Shown: positions 18,309-30,203, counted from the stretch's first letter. The stretch is DNA of 64,000 bases from Cognaticolwellia aestuarii (GCF_002000025.1 NZ_MUZV01000001.1:664032-728031); one strand, 5' to 3'. The notes: generated from the sequence alone by a model not told the origin. Numbers and translations: made by a program.

Positions 18309-18779
18309 CTAAAGTTCAGCTACAAGTTTATCTAAAATGTCGCTATGTGCAGCGGCATCGATTGAACGTTCAAGAATTTTCTCTGCACCAGTAACTGCTA
18401 AAATAGCAACTTGTTGACGTAGTTCTTCTTTTGCTTGATTGCGTTCTGTTTCTATTTCTGCATGACCTGAAGCAAGAATTTTTTCTTTCTCAGCTTGTGC
18501 TTTTACTGCAGCTTCTTCAACTATCTGAGCTTCACGCTTTTTAGCAGCTTCAACAATGCTAGCTGCTTGCGCTTTGGCGTCTTTTAATTGTGCTGTAGCT
18601 TTCTCTTGAGCAAGCTCAAGATCTTTAGCGGCACGGTCAGAAGCAGCAAGACCATCAGCAATAGTTGCTTGACGAGCTTCGATGGCACCAATAATTGGTG
18701 GCCATACATACTTCATACAAAAAATTACGAATACGATAAATGCGATTAATTCACCAATTAAGGTCATATTAAGATTCAT
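18309..18779 (-). CDS. atpF: ATP synthase Fo subunit b
   Basis: The 156-residue peripheral-stalk subunit has one N-terminal membrane segment ([23 protein letters not shown]). A long charged, alanine-rich helix follows ([21 protein letters not shown]...[18 protein letters not shown]) and dimerises outside the membrane. Length and position after atpE are standard. Confidence 0.98.
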   Translation of the reverse strand: MNLNMTLIGELIAFIVFVIFCMKYVWPPIIGAIEARQATIADGLAASDRAAKDLELAQEKATAQLKDAKAQAASIVEAAKKREAQIVEEAAVKAQAEKEKILASGHAEIETERNQAKEELRQQVAILAVTGAEKILERSIDAAAHSDILDKLVAEL

Positions 18780-18811
18780 TTATGTATCTCCTATTCAAAT
18801 TCGCGTTTAAA

Positions 18812-19051
<240 letters not shown>

Positions 19052-19098
19052 TTATTTAAGTAAAGTTATAAAGTTAAAAATTAAGGTTGAAACTGTTA

Positions 19099-20391
<1,293 letters not shown>

Positions 20392-20671
20392 CAGACACTC
20401 CGTACGATATTTTTCGTATTACTTACAGTTTTTTAAAGATAAATATTCATCTTTAAAAAGCCGACGCAAGTATACTTAATTACAGCGCCAATGCAACAAA
20501 ATAGGGCACTCATTGCCCAGATAATGTGCGAAATGTAACGCTAAATGTCAAAATTACGACTAATGTATAATCTATGATGAAAACTTTCTCTTAGAATAAC
20601 TAAAGTCACCATATAAATTGAATTGAGTAAGCAACTCTGTTAATCAAAGTTGCTTATTATCTTGAGGGGAA
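20392..20671. other. Intergenic region between parB and atpI
   Basis: These 280 bases hold the atp promoter (20469-20496), a small hairpin GGGCA/TGCCC (20504-20518) just upstream of it, and a possible parB-end hairpin, AAGCAACT/AGTTGCTT (about 20631-20657), without a convincing T run. No gene is visible. Confidence 0.6.
20469..20496 (-). promoter_or_regulatory. Predicted sigma-70 promoter of the atp operon
   Basis: On the minus strand TTGCAT (20496-20491) is separated by 16 bp from TATACT (20474-20469). This would place the start of transcription about 70 bases before the atpI ATG. Confidence 0.55.
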
Positions 20672-21562
20672 TTAAAAAGAATTAAAGCGAGAAACAATAC
20701 CGTCAAGCTCAGATAAATCACTGTAGGAAATAACTAACTTACCTTTACCTTTTTTATTATGATTTATCGTAACATTAGAACCTAGTTTTTCAGAAAGATT
20801 TTGCTCTAAAGCTTTAGTATTCGGATCTACAGGCTTCTCTTCAACTTCTTTAACTGGTTGTTGTACCTTTTTAATTAATGCTTCAGTTTCACGAACGTTA
20901 AGTTCTTTAGCCACCACAATACGAGCAGTAGTGGTTTGAGTGTCATTATCTAAAGCTAACAATGCTCGCGCATGACCCATTTCAATATCACCATGCTCAA
21001 GTAAAGTTTTCACTTCACTATTAAGATTATTTAAGCGCAATAGGTTAGTTACAGCAGTTCTGGATTTCCCCACAGCATCGGCAACTTCTTGGTGAGTCAA
21101 CTCAAATTCAATTAATAAACGCTCTAATGCAATAGCTTCTTCCATTGCATTAAGATCTTCACGTTGAATGTTTTCAATTAATGCAATAGCAACAGCGGCT
21201 TCATCAGGTACCTGTTTAATTAAACAAGGAACCGTGTCTAATTCAGCGAGTTGCGCAGCACGCCAGCGACGTTCACCAGCAATTATTTCATAACTATGTT
21301 CACTAACAGGACGCACAACAATTGGCTGAATGATGCCTTGTGATTTTATAGAGTTCGCTAAATCATCTAATGCTTCAGCTGACATATCTTTACGTGGTTG
21401 ATATTTACCTGGATGCAATTGTTCTATTGGTAAATTTTGTAATTCTGCATTTTTATTTGAAGACTCTTTTGATCCTTCAGTATTTTCTGCAGATTCATTT
21501 TCAGGCTTCGTTAATAAAGCATCAAGACCACGACCTAGACCTCTACGTTTTGTTTGACTCAT
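20672..21562 (-). CDS. parB: Chromosome-partitioning protein ParB
   Basis: The 296-residue ParB is a CTP-dependent clamp that loads at parS. It begins with the basic RRGLGRGLDALL ParA-interaction motif. A ParB/Srx nuclease-like domain follows (IEQLHPGKYQPRK, IAGERRWRAAQLA; residues about 45-135), then a helix-turn-helix (LTHQEVADAVGKSRTAVTNLLRL). The C-terminal dimerisation domain ends ISYSDLSELDGIVSRFNSF. It overlaps nothing and is 12 bases downstream of parA. Its target sites are visible as two perfect parS copies in recF. Confidence 0.98.
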   Translation of the reverse strand: MSQTKRRGLGRGLDALLTKPENESAENTEGSKESSNKNAELQNLPIEQLHPGKYQPRKDMSAEALDDLANSIKSQGIIQPIVVRPVSEHSYEIIAGERRWRAAQLAELDTVPCLIKQVPDEAAVAIALIENIQREDLNAMEEAIALERLLIEFELTHQEVADAVGKSRTAVTNLLRLNNLNSEVKTLLEHGDIEMGHARALLALDNDTQTTTARIVVAKELNVRETEALIKKVQQPVKEVEEKPVDPNTKALEQNLSEKLGSNVTINHNKKGKGKLVISYSDLSELDGIVSRFNSF

Positions 21563-21574
21563 GATTTTCCTTGC

Positions 21575-22375
21575 TTACTCTGCAGCTTCTGGCGGAGTAG
21601 GTTGTTTTTTTTGTTCTGCTCGGCGTAATATTTCACCGGCTAAGGCAAGATAAGCTTTTGCCCCTGTAGAAGATTTGTCGTAGTACATTACTGGAGCACC
21701 AAAGCTAGGTGCTTCAGCTAAACGGACATTACGGGGGATAACCGTACGATAAACCTTATCACCAAAGTGGCGTTTTAATTGTTCTGAAACGTCGTTTGCT
21801 AAACGGTTACGAGGATCGTACATGGTACGTAAAATACCTTCAATATGAAGCTTATCATTCACTACTGATGTTAATTGTGAAATGGTATCCATTAACGCCG
21901 TTAAACCTTCCAGTGCATAATATTCACATTGCATAGGTACTAGCACAGAGTCTGCGGCAGTCATGGCATTAACAGTCAACATATTTAATGATGGTGGACA
22001 GTCTATAATTATAAAATCGTAGTTACTTCTTACTTTCGCCAAAGCATTCTTTAAACGATGCTCACGCGAATAAACTTCCATTAGCTTAATTTCGGCGGCA
22101 GTTACGTCGCTATTAGCAGCAATAAGATCATATACACCCGCTGTATCTTTACAAACGACATCTTCAAAAGGGCTCTCTTCAATCAACAACTCAAAACAAG
22201 TTGCAGGTACTTCATATTTATCAATACCGCTACCCATAGTAGCGTTACCTTGAGGATCAAGATCGATTAATAAAACTTTACGTTTAGTTGCTGCAAGAGA
22301 AGCAGCAAGATTGACAGAGGTTGTCGTTTTGCCGACACCGCCTTTTTGGTTTGCAACCGCTATTATTTTTCCCAC
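21575..22375 (-). CDS. parA: Chromosome-partitioning ATPase ParA (Soj)
   Basis: This 266-residue deviant-Walker ATPase has the P-loop KGGVGKTTTSVNLAASLA at its very start and DLDPQGNATMGSG as the second nucleotide block. It drives segregation of ParB-parS complexes over the nucleoid. It lacks the N-terminal DNA-binding extension of plasmid type Ia ParA, as expected for a chromosomal copy. It is part of an mnmG-rsmG-parA-parB run, the common gammaproteobacterial order next to oriC. Confidence 0.98.
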   Translation of the reverse strand: MGKIIAVANQKGGVGKTTTSVNLAASLAATKRKVLLIDLDPQGNATMGSGIDKYEVPATCFELLIEESPFEDVVCKDTAGVYDLIAANSDVTAAEIKLMEVYSREHRLKNALAKVRSNYDFIIIDCPPSLNMLTVNAMTAADSVLVPMQCEYYALEGLTALMDTISQLTSVVNDKLHIEGILRTMYDPRNRLANDVSEQLKRHFGDKVYRTVIPRNVRLAEAPSFGAPVMYYDKSSTGAKAYLALAGEILRRAEQKKQPTPPEAAE

Positions 22376-22415
22376 AGGAGCCTCAATTACTTTCTCAGCA
22401 AAAGTTTATTATTAT

Positions 22416-23042
22416 TTATGATTTAGCTAATTCAATCAAATGGCGTTCGCCCTCTAATTGAGGAACAACAATAGTATAGCTATTGGTTAGTGAAATATTG
22501 CTTGGTAATGCAGAAAGCTCGTCTTCAGGATAAAGTCCCTTTAAGGCTAAAAATCGCCCTTGCTCTGCGCTCACTAAATGTTCACACCAAGTTACCATAT
22601 CAATTAATGATGAAAAAGCTCGACTAAGCACACCGTCAAACGGTTGTTCTGGGTGATACTGCTCAACACGTGATTTTACCGGCGTAACATTAGTCAATTT
22701 TAATTGAAAAACAACTTGTCTTAAAAAAGTGATCCTTTTACCTAAGCTATCAAGTAATACAAAACTACGCTCGGGGTATAAAATAGCCAGCGGGATCCCT
22801 GGTAGTCCTGGCCCAGTACCTACATCTATAAATGATTGACCTTTAAGCAAGGGGCCAACCATTAAACTATCCATAATATGTTTTACGATCATATCTTTTG
22901 GATTACGTATAGAAGTAAGATTGTAGGCTTTATTCCATTTATTTAATAGTTCAACATATTGAATAAGTAACGATATTTGCTCTGGAGAAACCTCAAGTGA
23001 GGTTTCTTTAATCAGCGCAATAAGCTGTTCGGATAATGTCAT
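22416..23042 (-). CDS. rsmG: 16S rRNA (guanine-N7) methyltransferase RsmG
   Basis: The 208-residue SAM-dependent enzyme methylates G527 of 16S rRNA. Motif I is [17 protein letters not shown], preceded by [20 protein letters not shown] and followed by [16 protein letters not shown], all standard for the family. It lies between mnmG (30 bases upstream) and parA (40 bases downstream). A 10-bp-arm palindrome lies within its first 20 codons. Confidence 0.98.
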   Translation of the reverse strand: MTLSEQLIALIKETSLEVSPEQISLLIQYVELLNKWNKAYNLTSIRNPKDMIVKHIMDSLMVGPLLKGQSFIDVGTGPGLPGIPLAILYPERSFVLLDSLGKRITFLRQVVFQLKLTNVTPVKSRVEQYHPEQPFDGVLSRAFSSLIDMVTWCEHLVSAEQGRFLALKGLYPEDELSALPSNISLTNSYTIVVPQLEGERHLIELAKS

Positions 23043-23072
23043 TAGGTTGAGTCTTTCACTTATGCTGATTTA

Positions 23073-24962
23073 TTATGCAATTTTGCGTAATAAGCCATGT
23101 TTTTTCAGATAAACCAATAATAACGAAATTGCGGCTGGAGTAATACCAGAAATACGCGATGCTTTACCAATAGTTTCAGGGCGAGTGTCTGAAAGCTTAG
23201 CAACAACCTCATTTGATAAACCTGATATTTGGGTAAAATCAAAATCTAATGGTATTAAAGTATTTTCATGGCGTTTCTTTTTAGCTATTTCATCTAACTG
23301 TCGGTCAATATATCCAGCATATTTAATTTGGATCTCAACTTGTTCTGCAGCTTGTTTATCAGCTAACTTTGGCCCTAAACCTTCAATATTAACAAGATCT
23401 TCATAGCTAACTTCAGGTCGTCGAACCAGATCTTCCAAATTATTTTCACGGCTTAGTGGTGTTTTCAGTAATTCATTTACTTGACTAACGCTAGGATGAT
23501 CCTTTTGTAACCAAGTAGATCGTAAACGTTGACGCTCAGTTTCAACATTTTCCATTTTTTCATTAAATCGTTGCCAACGCAGATCATCAACTAAACCTAA
23601 AGATCGGCCTTTTTCAGTTAAACGGATATCAGCATTATCTTCACGTAATAATAAGCGGTATTCTGCACGAGAGGTAAACATACGGTAAGGTTCTTTAGTC
23701 CCTAAAGTTGCTAGATCATCTATCAGTACGCCCATGTAAGCTTGATCTCGGGTTAGTACAAGCTCTTCCTTACCTTGGACTCTTGCAGCAGCGTTAGTTG
23801 CAGCAATTAAACCTTGTGCACCTGCTTCTTCATAACCCGTAGTACCGTTAATTTGCCCGGCAAAATATAAATTTTCAATAAACTTACTTTCTAAGGTTTG
23901 TTTTAAATCTCTAGGATCAAAAAAGTCATACTCTATCGCATAACCTGGTCGAGTGATGTGAGCATTTTCAAACCCTTTGATAGATCTAACAAGATCCATT
24001 TGAACATCAAATGGCAAGCTTGTTGAAATGCCATTAGGATAAATTTCATGAGTATTTAGTCCTTCTGGCTCAACAAATATTTGATGACTGTCTTTATCAG
24101 CAAAACGATGAATTTTATCTTCAATTGACGGGCAGTAGCGTGGACCTACACCTTCAATAACACCCGTGTACATTGGTGATCTACTTAAACCTGATTGAAT
24201 AATTTCATGAGTTTTTTTGTTAGTGTGAGTAATATAACAAGAAACTTGTGCTGGATGATCATTGCTAGTGCCCATGTAAGAAAACACCGGTCGAGGATCA
24301 TCACCAGGTTGTTCAGCCATCACTGAAAAATCAAGAGATCTCGCATCTAAACGCGGAGGTGTTCCTGTTTTTAAACGATCAATACGAAATGGCATATCGC
24401 GCAGACGTGCAGCTAGGTTCACACTCGCAGGATCACCAGCTCGTCCACCTTGGTAATTATTTAAACCTATATGAATTTGGCCAGCGAGAAATGTACCAAC
24501 AGTTAAAACAACGCTTTTAGCTTTAAATTTCAAGCCCATTTGCGTTGAAACACCAACGATCTTATCGTTTTCTAAGATAAGATCATCACAAGGTTGTTGG
24601 AAAATAGTTAAGTTTTCTTGGTTTTCTAAATAATTTCGTACGAAATTACGATACAAGTTTCGATCCGCTTGCACACGAGTTGCACGTACTGCGGGACCTT
24701 TACTGGCATTTAAAGTTCTAAATTGTATCGCAGCATGATCTGCTGCTGTTGCCATTAAACCACCAAGCGCATCAATTTCTTTAACCAGATGACCTTTACC
24801 AATGCCACCAATGGCTGGGTTACATGACATTTGACCAAGTGTATCGATGTTATGGGTCAACAATAATGTTTTACAGCCCATGCGTGCTGCTGCAAGTGAA
24901 GCCTCTGTACCTGCATGACCACCTCCAACAACGATTACGTCATAAGACTCTTGATACCACAT
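23073..24962 (-). CDS. mnmG: tRNA uridine 5-carboxymethylaminomethyl modification enzyme MnmG (GidA)
   Basis: This 629-residue FAD enzyme works with MnmE to modify U34 of certain tRNAs. The dinucleotide-binding motif [19 protein letters not shown] is at residues about 11-30. [36 protein letters not shown] and the C-terminal [18 protein letters not shown] block are signature segments. It reads away from oriC, which occupies its upstream region, as in E. coli. It is the first gene of the mnmG-rsmG-parAB run. Confidence 0.99.
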   Translation of the reverse strand: MWYQESYDVIVVGGGHAGTEASLAAARMGCKTLLLTHNIDTLGQMSCNPAIGGIGKGHLVKEIDALGGLMATAADHAAIQFRTLNASKGPAVRATRVQADRNLYRNFVRNYLENQENLTIFQQPCDDLILENDKIVGVSTQMGLKFKAKSVVLTVGTFLAGQIHIGLNNYQGGRAGDPASVNLAARLRDMPFRIDRLKTGTPPRLDARSLDFSVMAEQPGDDPRPVFSYMGTSNDHPAQVSCYITHTNKKTHEIIQSGLSRSPMYTGVIEGVGPRYCPSIEDKIHRFADKDSHQIFVEPEGLNTHEIYPNGISTSLPFDVQMDLVRSIKGFENAHITRPGYAIEYDFFDPRDLKQTLESKFIENLYFAGQINGTTGYEEAGAQGLIAATNAAARVQGKEELVLTRDQAYMGVLIDDLATLGTKEPYRMFTSRAEYRLLLREDNADIRLTEKGRSLGLVDDLRWQRFNEKMENVETERQRLRSTWLQKDHPSVSQVNELLKTPLSRENNLEDLVRRPEVSYEDLVNIEGLGPKLADKQAAEQVEIQIKYAGYIDRQLDEIAKKKRHENTLIPLDFDFTQISGLSNEVVAKLSDTRPETIGKASRISGITPAAISLLLVYLKKHGLLRKIA

Positions 24963-25373
24963 AAATTATTGACCTTAGGTTATTTTGTATTTGAAATTTA
25001 AGAGCGATATTTTAGCGCTTTTTTTGTCTCAGGGGAATGATCAAATTAAGGAAAAGATCTTAGCTTGATCCTTAAATAATATATAAAGATCTATTTAAAG
25101 ATCTTATTATTATTACTTATTAGGATCCTGTTTCTCTGTTGATAAGTCACTTTTATTGATATAAAACAGTTTATTAACTATGGCGTAGCCTTGTGATCAA
25201 ACATTGATCAACTCACTTATAAGCTTTGATCAAAATAGCTAGTTATCCACAAGTAAATTAAAGTTAATTTATACACACTGAATAATAATAGTTAATTAAT
25301 AGCTTTTCCTTATAGTTATCCACATTTCATGTTTTTTACCTGATGTAATGTGAGTAACTTATGGGTAAGTAGG
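24963..25373. other. oriC: Chromosomal replication origin oriC
   Basis: The 411-base mioC-mnmG gap has every hallmark of an enterobacterial-type origin. There are about nine GATC sites between 25035 and 25235. AT-rich 13-mer-like units starting GATCT, with TTATTAGGATC, lie at about 25075-25127. DnaA boxes are TTATCCACA at 25243-25251 and 25316-25324, TTATACACA at 25269-25277, and TGTTGATAA (one mismatch, reverse) at 25137-25145. The order of unwinding element, first reverse box, GATC cluster and distal boxes parallels E. coli oriC. mnmG reads away from it and mioC towards it. Confidence 0.93.
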
Positions 25374-25817
25374 TTATAAATGATCTTTATTTTCATTTAA
25401 CCAGAGTTGGGCACATTCTTCTGGATCTATTTCTTGGCTCATATCTAAGGTAGTTAAGGGCAAGAGTTCAGTGCAACCTTTTGAATTTAATAATGTATTT
25501 ATTTTTTTTGCCGCATAGCAAAAAGTATCATAGCTTGAATCACCTATACCGATCGTGAGAAATTTGATTGAGGATAGATCTTGATCGCTTTTTTCAAGAT
25601 CGGAAACAAATGCTTGAATATTGTCAGGGTAATCACCAGCACCATGTGTTGATGTACAAATTAACCAATTTTGATTTTCGATTAAAATTTGCTCAAATTC
25701 AGGCTGTAAATGTATTTCAACCTGATGTCCAAGAGCTGTTAATGTTTCTTCACAGGCTTCTGCTACGTATTCTGAGCCACCTAACATACTGCCAACAATG
25801 ATTTGAAATGAACTCAT
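25374..25817 (-). CDS. mioC: Flavodoxin-like protein MioC
   Basis: The 147-residue flavodoxin has the FMN phosphate-loop start IIVGSMLGGSEYVAEA and the STHGAGDYPDNIQAF and IGIGDSSYDTFCYAAKK loops of short-chain flavodoxins. In E. coli MioC is an FMN protein connected with biotin synthase activity. Its transcription runs into oriC, and the same head-on orientation is kept here. Confidence 0.95.
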   Translation of the reverse strand: MSSFQIIVGSMLGGSEYVAEACEETLTALGHQVEIHLQPEFEQILIENQNWLICTSTHGAGDYPDNIQAFVSDLEKSDQDLSSIKFLTIGIGDSSYDTFCYAAKKINTLLNSKGCTELLPLTTLDMSQEIDPEECAQLWLNENKDHL

Positions 25818-25867
25818 TTTATGTTCCTATTTGTGGTTATTTTTAGATATAGAGAAAGGTTTTATGA

Positions 25868-27253
25868 CTATTTTCCGATACAAAATGATGAAAAAATCTC
25901 GCTTAAGAGATCATCATTAGTGAATTCACCGGTGATTTTATTGAGCTCTTGTTGGCAGAAACGTAATTCTTCAGCCAGTATTTCTCCAGCAACATAAGAT
26001 TCAAGTTGTTCTAATCCTATTTCTAAGTGCTGATGTGCTTGCTCAAGTGCTACTAAGTGACGTCGTCTCGCCATAAAGCCACCTTCAGTACTACCTTGGT
26101 AACCCATGATATGTTTAAGGTGCTCAGTTAGCTCTGATACGCCTGAGCCTGTTTTAGCGGATAAAGTTACTGTTGGCGTGGAGTTTAATTCACTGTAACC
26201 AGTTTTTGCTTGGCTGATGTCAGCCTTATTTCGTATAACGGTTAAGCCAATATTGCTGGGCAATTTATCAAAAAAATCTGGCCACACCGTTTTCGGATCT
26301 ATATTTTCATCTAGAGAAGAGTCGATCATTAATAATACTCGATCGGCTTGTTTAATTTCTTGCCAAGCACGTTCGATGCCTATTTGTTCAACTTTGTCAG
26401 CACTTTCTCGCAAGCCTGCAGTATCAATAATATGTAATGGCATACCATCAATATGAATTTGTTCTGATAATACATCACGGGTCGTACCTTCAATGTCAGT
26501 GACTATTGCACTTTCTTTACCGCTTAATGCATTTAATAGACTTGATTTACCCGCATTAGGGCGACCGGCAATAACTACTCGCATACCTTCACGAATAATA
26601 CTGCCTTGCTGTGCCTTATTTTTAACTTCAGCTACTTGCTTGATAATAGCTTTAAGGTTATTGACAACTTTTTCGTCGGCAAGAAAGTCTATCTCTTCTT
26701 CAGGAAAGTCAATGGCTGCTTCAACATACATGCGCAAGTGGATTGTGTCATTGACCATTTGATGAACCAGTTTTGAAAAATCACCTTGCAGAGAATGTAA
26801 AGCACAACGAGCTGCTTGCTCAGAGCTTGAGTTGATTAAATCAGCAATAGCTTCTGCTTGGGTTAAATCGAGCTTATCGTTGAGAAAAGCTTGCTCACTA
26901 AACTCGCCGGGGCCTGCCATACGAATTTTAGGTAATGCCAATATTTCTTTAAGTAACATATCTAATATTATTGGACCACCGTGACCTTGGAGCTCTAGAA
27001 CATCCTCACCAGTAAAAGAGTTAGGACCTTTAAAATAAAGGGCAATGCCTTGATCGAGTGCCTGACTATTTTTATCTTTGAATGTTAAATATTCCGCTTT
27101 ACGTAATTCGGGGACTTTACCTAAAATTGCCTGAGCGACATTTTTTACTTCAGGACCTGAAACTCTGATGATGCCTACACCACCTCTACCAGGTGCTGTG
27201 GCTTGTGCTGCGATTGTTTCTTTTTGGCTTGATGAAAAAGCAAGGTTAGACAT
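25868..27253 (-). CDS. mnmE: tRNA modification GTPase MnmE (TrmE)
   Basis: This 461-residue partner of MnmG has an N-terminal formyl-THF-binding domain ([21 protein letters not shown]), a central helical domain, and an inserted G domain with [10 protein letters not shown] (G1), TRDV (G2), DTAGLRE (G3) and NKAD (G4). It ends with the C-terminal motif CIGK, whose cysteine is required for tRNA modification. It lies between yidC and mioC, as in most gammaproteobacteria. Confidence 0.99.
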   Translation of the reverse strand: MSNLAFSSSQKETIAAQATAPGRGGVGIIRVSGPEVKNVAQAILGKVPELRKAEYLTFKDKNSQALDQGIALYFKGPNSFTGEDVLELQGHGGPIILDMLLKEILALPKIRMAGPGEFSEQAFLNDKLDLTQAEAIADLINSSSEQAARCALHSLQGDFSKLVHQMVNDTIHLRMYVEAAIDFPEEEIDFLADEKVVNNLKAIIKQVAEVKNKAQQGSIIREGMRVVIAGRPNAGKSSLLNALSGKESAIVTDIEGTTRDVLSEQIHIDGMPLHIIDTAGLRESADKVEQIGIERAWQEIKQADRVLLMIDSSLDENIDPKTVWPDFFDKLPSNIGLTVIRNKADISQAKTGYSELNSTPTVTLSAKTGSGVSELTEHLKHIMGYQGSTEGGFMARRRHLVALEQAHQHLEIGLEQLESYVAGEILAEELRFCQQELNKITGEFTNDDLLSEIFSSFCIGK

Positions 27254-27400
27254 GGCATGTTCTCAGTTAACGGTAAATTCTTTTAATTGGCGATATTATA
27301 AACCGTTAATTACTTGCGTGAAATGCACACTGAGCTTTTGTTTTATTTTTACAAACGAGATTTGCGATTAAAGAAATAGAAAATACTAAATTTTGGATAT

Positions 27401-27427
27401 AAAAAAGGTAGCCTAAGCTACCTTTTT
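27401..27427 (-). terminator. Rho-independent terminator of the rpmH-rnpA-yidD-yidC operon
   Basis: GGTAGC / GCTACC (27407-27412 / 27417-27422) closes a 4-base loop. On the minus strand it is followed by six T residues, 17 bases after the yidC stop. Confidence 0.88.
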
Positions 27428-27444
27428 CACAGATGAGAATAGTT

Positions 27445-29073
27445 TTACTTCGCTTTGGCTTTTTCGATGCCCGAGAATATTATTTTCATTTGTACAATTG
27501 AAATAATGTTACTCACTAACCAGTAAAGTACTAATCCTGAAGGGAACCAGAAAAAGAATACGGTAAACATGACTGGCATGTATTGCATTATTTTTTGTTG
27601 CATAGGATCTTGTACTGTCATCGGTTGCATTTTCTGCATAATGAACATACTGATACCCATTAATATAGGTAGAATGTAGAACGGGTCTTGTGCGGATAGA
27701 TCTTGTATCCACAACATAAATGGTGCGTGACGTAATTCAACACTTTCTAAAAATACCCAATATAATGCTAAGAAGATTGGCATTTGGATTATTAAAGGTA
27801 AGCAACCACCGGCTGGATTTACTTTCTCTTTACGATAAAGTTCCATCATTGCTTGTGACATTTTTTGTTTGTCGTCACCAAAGCGTTCTTTTAATTGCGT
27901 CATTTTGGGCTGTAAAGCCCGCATTTTAGCCATCGAAGTATATTGTGCTTTCGTTAGCGGATACATACCACCTTTAACTATTAAGGTGATAATAATGATA
28001 GCTACACCCCAGTTAGTAACAATTGATTGGATTTTAATTAGTAACCAAAATAGTGGTTGACTGATCATAAATAAGAAACCGTAATCTATGGTTAGATCTA
28101 AGTTCTCTTCTATTTTTTCAAGTACATCTTGATCTTTCGGTCCAACATAAAAGGTTGCTGATGTTGTTGCTGTAGTGTTTGGCTCAATAGTTATTGCTGG
28201 TGCTTTAAAGCCGATAACAGCATCTTTATTACTTGAATAACTAGTATACAGTTGATTATTAGCCGTTTTTTCAGGAACCCATGAAGAAACAAAATAGTGC
28301 TGCAACATGGCAACCCAGCCACCTTGCGTTGCAACATTGAGGTTAGTTTCTGAAATATCGTCAAAGCTATACTTTTCATAAACATCTTCGGTTGTTGAAT
28401 AAGCTGCGCCTTTATAGGTTGGTATTAAACCGCTGCCAGTATCAATTAACGTTGTTTGTTTAAGTTGTGCATACATTTGAACACTTGCTGGGTTGCTCGC
28501 ATTGTTTTTAATAATGTACTCAACATTTACAGCATAACTGTCGTAGCCGAAAGTGAAGCGCTTAGTAACAGATAACCCTGCAGCGTCAACATAGTTTAAA
28601 TCTATAACTAGTGGTTCGTTTGTGTTGGCTTGATATGAAGTCGCTGATGTTTGATAAATAGGGCGTCCTGGAATTACACGGTCTAAACCTTGTGCACCGG
28701 TTAAACCACTTTGCGCAATATAACGATCACGGTCGTTACGCAAAATAGTAAATGGTATGCCATTGCCTTGCTCAGTATCGTACTTGAGTAACTTGGCTTC
28801 AACAATGTCACCACCTCTAGTGTCAATCTTTAGTGAGAAAACATTATTGCTTACTGAAATTAGGCTAGCACTTACTGGCGCTGTTTCATTGCTAATTGAC
28901 GTTGCTGTTGCTGATGATTCAGGAACAAATTCGCCGTTATTATTGCTTGGAGTTGTTTGTTGAGTTACTGCTGGCTGCTCAATAACTGGAGCATTGTCCA
29001 TTTGCCATTGATTAAATAGCAAATAGGTAACAACCATTAGCGCAATAAAAAGAAAACTGCGTTGGGATTCCAT
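27445..29073 (-). CDS. yidC: Membrane protein insertase YidC
   Basis: This 542-residue inner-membrane insertase begins with an uncleaved signal anchor (SQRSFLFIALMVVTYLLFNQW). It continues with the large periplasmic beta domain of Gram-negative YidC (about residues 55-330). It ends with the conserved five-helix core, including NWGVAIIIITLIVKGGMYPLTKAQYTSMAKM and GGCLPLIIQMPIFLALYWV. It works with or without SecYEG to insert proteins such as subunit c of the ATP synthase encoded nearby. It lies 6 bases downstream of yidD in the rpmH operon. Confidence 0.99.
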   Translation of the reverse strand: MESQRSFLFIALMVVTYLLFNQWQMDNAPVIEQPAVTQQTTPSNNNGEFVPESSATATSISNETAPVSASLISVSNNVFSLKIDTRGGDIVEAKLLKYDTEQGNGIPFTILRNDRDRYIAQSGLTGAQGLDRVIPGRPIYQTSATSYQANTNEPLVIDLNYVDAAGLSVTKRFTFGYDSYAVNVEYIIKNNASNPASVQMYAQLKQTTLIDTGSGLIPTYKGAAYSTTEDVYEKYSFDDISETNLNVATQGGWVAMLQHYFVSSWVPEKTANNQLYTSYSSNKDAVIGFKAPAITIEPNTTATTSATFYVGPKDQDVLEKIEENLDLTIDYGFLFMISQPLFWLLIKIQSIVTNWGVAIIIITLIVKGGMYPLTKAQYTSMAKMRALQPKMTQLKERFGDDKQKMSQAMMELYRKEKVNPAGGCLPLIIQMPIFLALYWVFLESVELRHAPFMLWIQDLSAQDPFYILPILMGISMFIMQKMQPMTVQDPMQQKIMQYMPVMFTVFFFWFPSGLVLYWLVSNIISIVQMKIIFSGIEKAKAK

Positions 29074-29079
29074 AATGTC

Positions 29080-29328
29080 TTATTTCTCTTTTTTTGATAG
29101 TGGCACGGGATCATGTCCTCCCGCATTAAGTGGGTGGCATTTTAGTATACGTTTGCCTGCTAACCAACAACCTTTTATCACACCAAAGCGATTTATTGCT
29201 TCTATAGCATAAAAAGAGCATGTTGGATCAAATCTACAATGGGGACCAAGCAATGGGCTAAGCCAACGCTGGTAAGCTTTTACTAAGGTAATTGCTATTT
29301 TTTGTGGCGCTGAATTATTTTTCGCCAT
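29080..29328 (-). CDS. yidD: Membrane protein insertion efficiency factor YidD
   Basis: The 82-residue protein has the compact family pattern [33 protein letters not shown] with conserved cysteines and the ending [13 protein letters not shown]. YidD assists YidC-dependent insertion and lies at the inner face of the membrane. It overlaps the 3' end of rnpA by 34 bases, the typical coupled arrangement. Confidence 0.97.
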   Translation of the reverse strand: MAKNNSAPQKIAITLVKAYQRWLSPLLGPHCRFDPTCSFYAIEAINRFGVIKGCWLAGKRILKCHPLNAGGHDPVPLSKKEK

Positions 29329-29651
29329 ATTTTTTCCAATTGCTGATTAATTTCTTTATTTTCGAGCTTGTCAGTGCCTGATTTTACCATAACAACCATA
29401 TCTATATGGGGGAGATTATGTTGATTTAAACGGAAGCTTTCTCGAATTTGTCGTTTAATACGATTTCGTTGTACAGCTAATTTAACCCGTTTTTTAGCAA
29501 TGGCTAGACCGAGACGGTTATTATTATCAGAATTTGGTGTGACGAGAATTGTAATGTGGCTAGAACCAAAACGCAGAGGTTTTGAGAATACAGCTTGAAA
29601 TTGACCGGGAGTCAACAAACGTGACTCCCGATTAAATTCATAAGTAACCAT
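29295..29651 (-). CDS. rnpA: Ribonuclease P protein component
   Basis: This 118-residue basic protein binds the RNase P RNA and helps cleave the 5' leader of pre-tRNAs. The RNR signature is present as [26 protein letters not shown]. It starts 41 bases after the end of rpmH in the standard order and overlaps yidD at its 3' end. Confidence 0.98.
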   Translation of the reverse strand: MVTYEFNRESRLLTPGQFQAVFSKPLRFGSSHITILVTPNSDNNNRLGLAIAKKRVKLAVQRNRIKRQIRESFRLNQHNLPHIDMVVMVKSGTDKLENKEINQQLEKIWRKIIQRHKK

Positions 29652-29692
29652 AGCGGCTACTATTCCTTTAACTTAAGTTGCAAGTTAAAAGA

Positions 29693-29827
29693 TTAAGCAC
29701 TAAGGCTTGCGCGGCCTTTAGCACGACGACGTGCAATTACAGCACGACCGTTTTTTGTAGCCATGCGAGCACGGAAGCCATGGTTGCGCTTACGCTTTAA
29801 TACACTAGGTTGAAATGTTCTTTTCAT
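29693..29827 (-). CDS. rpmH: Ribosomal protein bL34
   Basis: A 44-codon gene runs from the ATG at 29827 to a TAA at 29695-29693. The product begins [20 protein letters not shown] and continues [24 protein letters not shown], essentially identical to bL34 across gammaproteobacteria. It is the first gene of the rpmH-rnpA-yidD-yidC operon and faces away from dnaA. A strong promoter lies at 29903-29931. Confidence 0.98.
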   Translation of the reverse strand: MKRTFQPSVLKRKRNHGFRARMATKNGRAVIARRRAKGRASLSA

Positions 29828-29902
29828 TACGCTAATCCGTCTGTTGTTGTTGCCCTGGCAAAACAGCCTTCATGAGCACACTGGGTCTAAAAATGAGGCG
29901 AA

Positions 29903-29931
29903 ATTCTATATAGAGAAGCAAACTTTGTCAA
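29903..29931 (-). promoter_or_regulatory. Predicted promoter of rpmH operon
   Basis: On the minus strand a perfect TTGACA (29931-29926), a 17-bp spacer and TAGAAT (29908-29903) precede rpmH by about 75 bases. Confidence 0.75.
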
Positions 29932-30174
29932 TGGTTATTATCTAGCTATTTTAAAAAGATCGTTTACGGATCGTTCTGATCAGGAAAAATATCCACAGTT
30001 TTATAACAATTTTAAATTTTCGCAGTCAGAATAAGCTGCATTTTCTATAATAATCAAATGGTATATCGAAAGCTTTTTAGCATTATTTTGCTATTAAAAA
30101 CTTGTATGATGCCTGTTTTAATTGAGCTTAGTAAAAAAAAATGTCAATTAAACGCATTTATCGAAAAGTCAATA

Positions 30175-30203
30175 TTGATGTTGTGGATAACTATAGTGAT
30201 AAT
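30175..30203 (+). promoter_or_regulatory. Predicted dnaA promoter with a DnaA box in its spacer
   Basis: TTGATG (30175-30180), a 17-bp spacer and GATAAT (30198-30203) form a good sigma-70 promoter about 100 bases before dnaA. The perfect DnaA box TGTGGATAA (30182-30190) lies wholly within the spacer. DnaA binding there would block RNA polymerase, giving autorepression. Confidence 0.65.
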
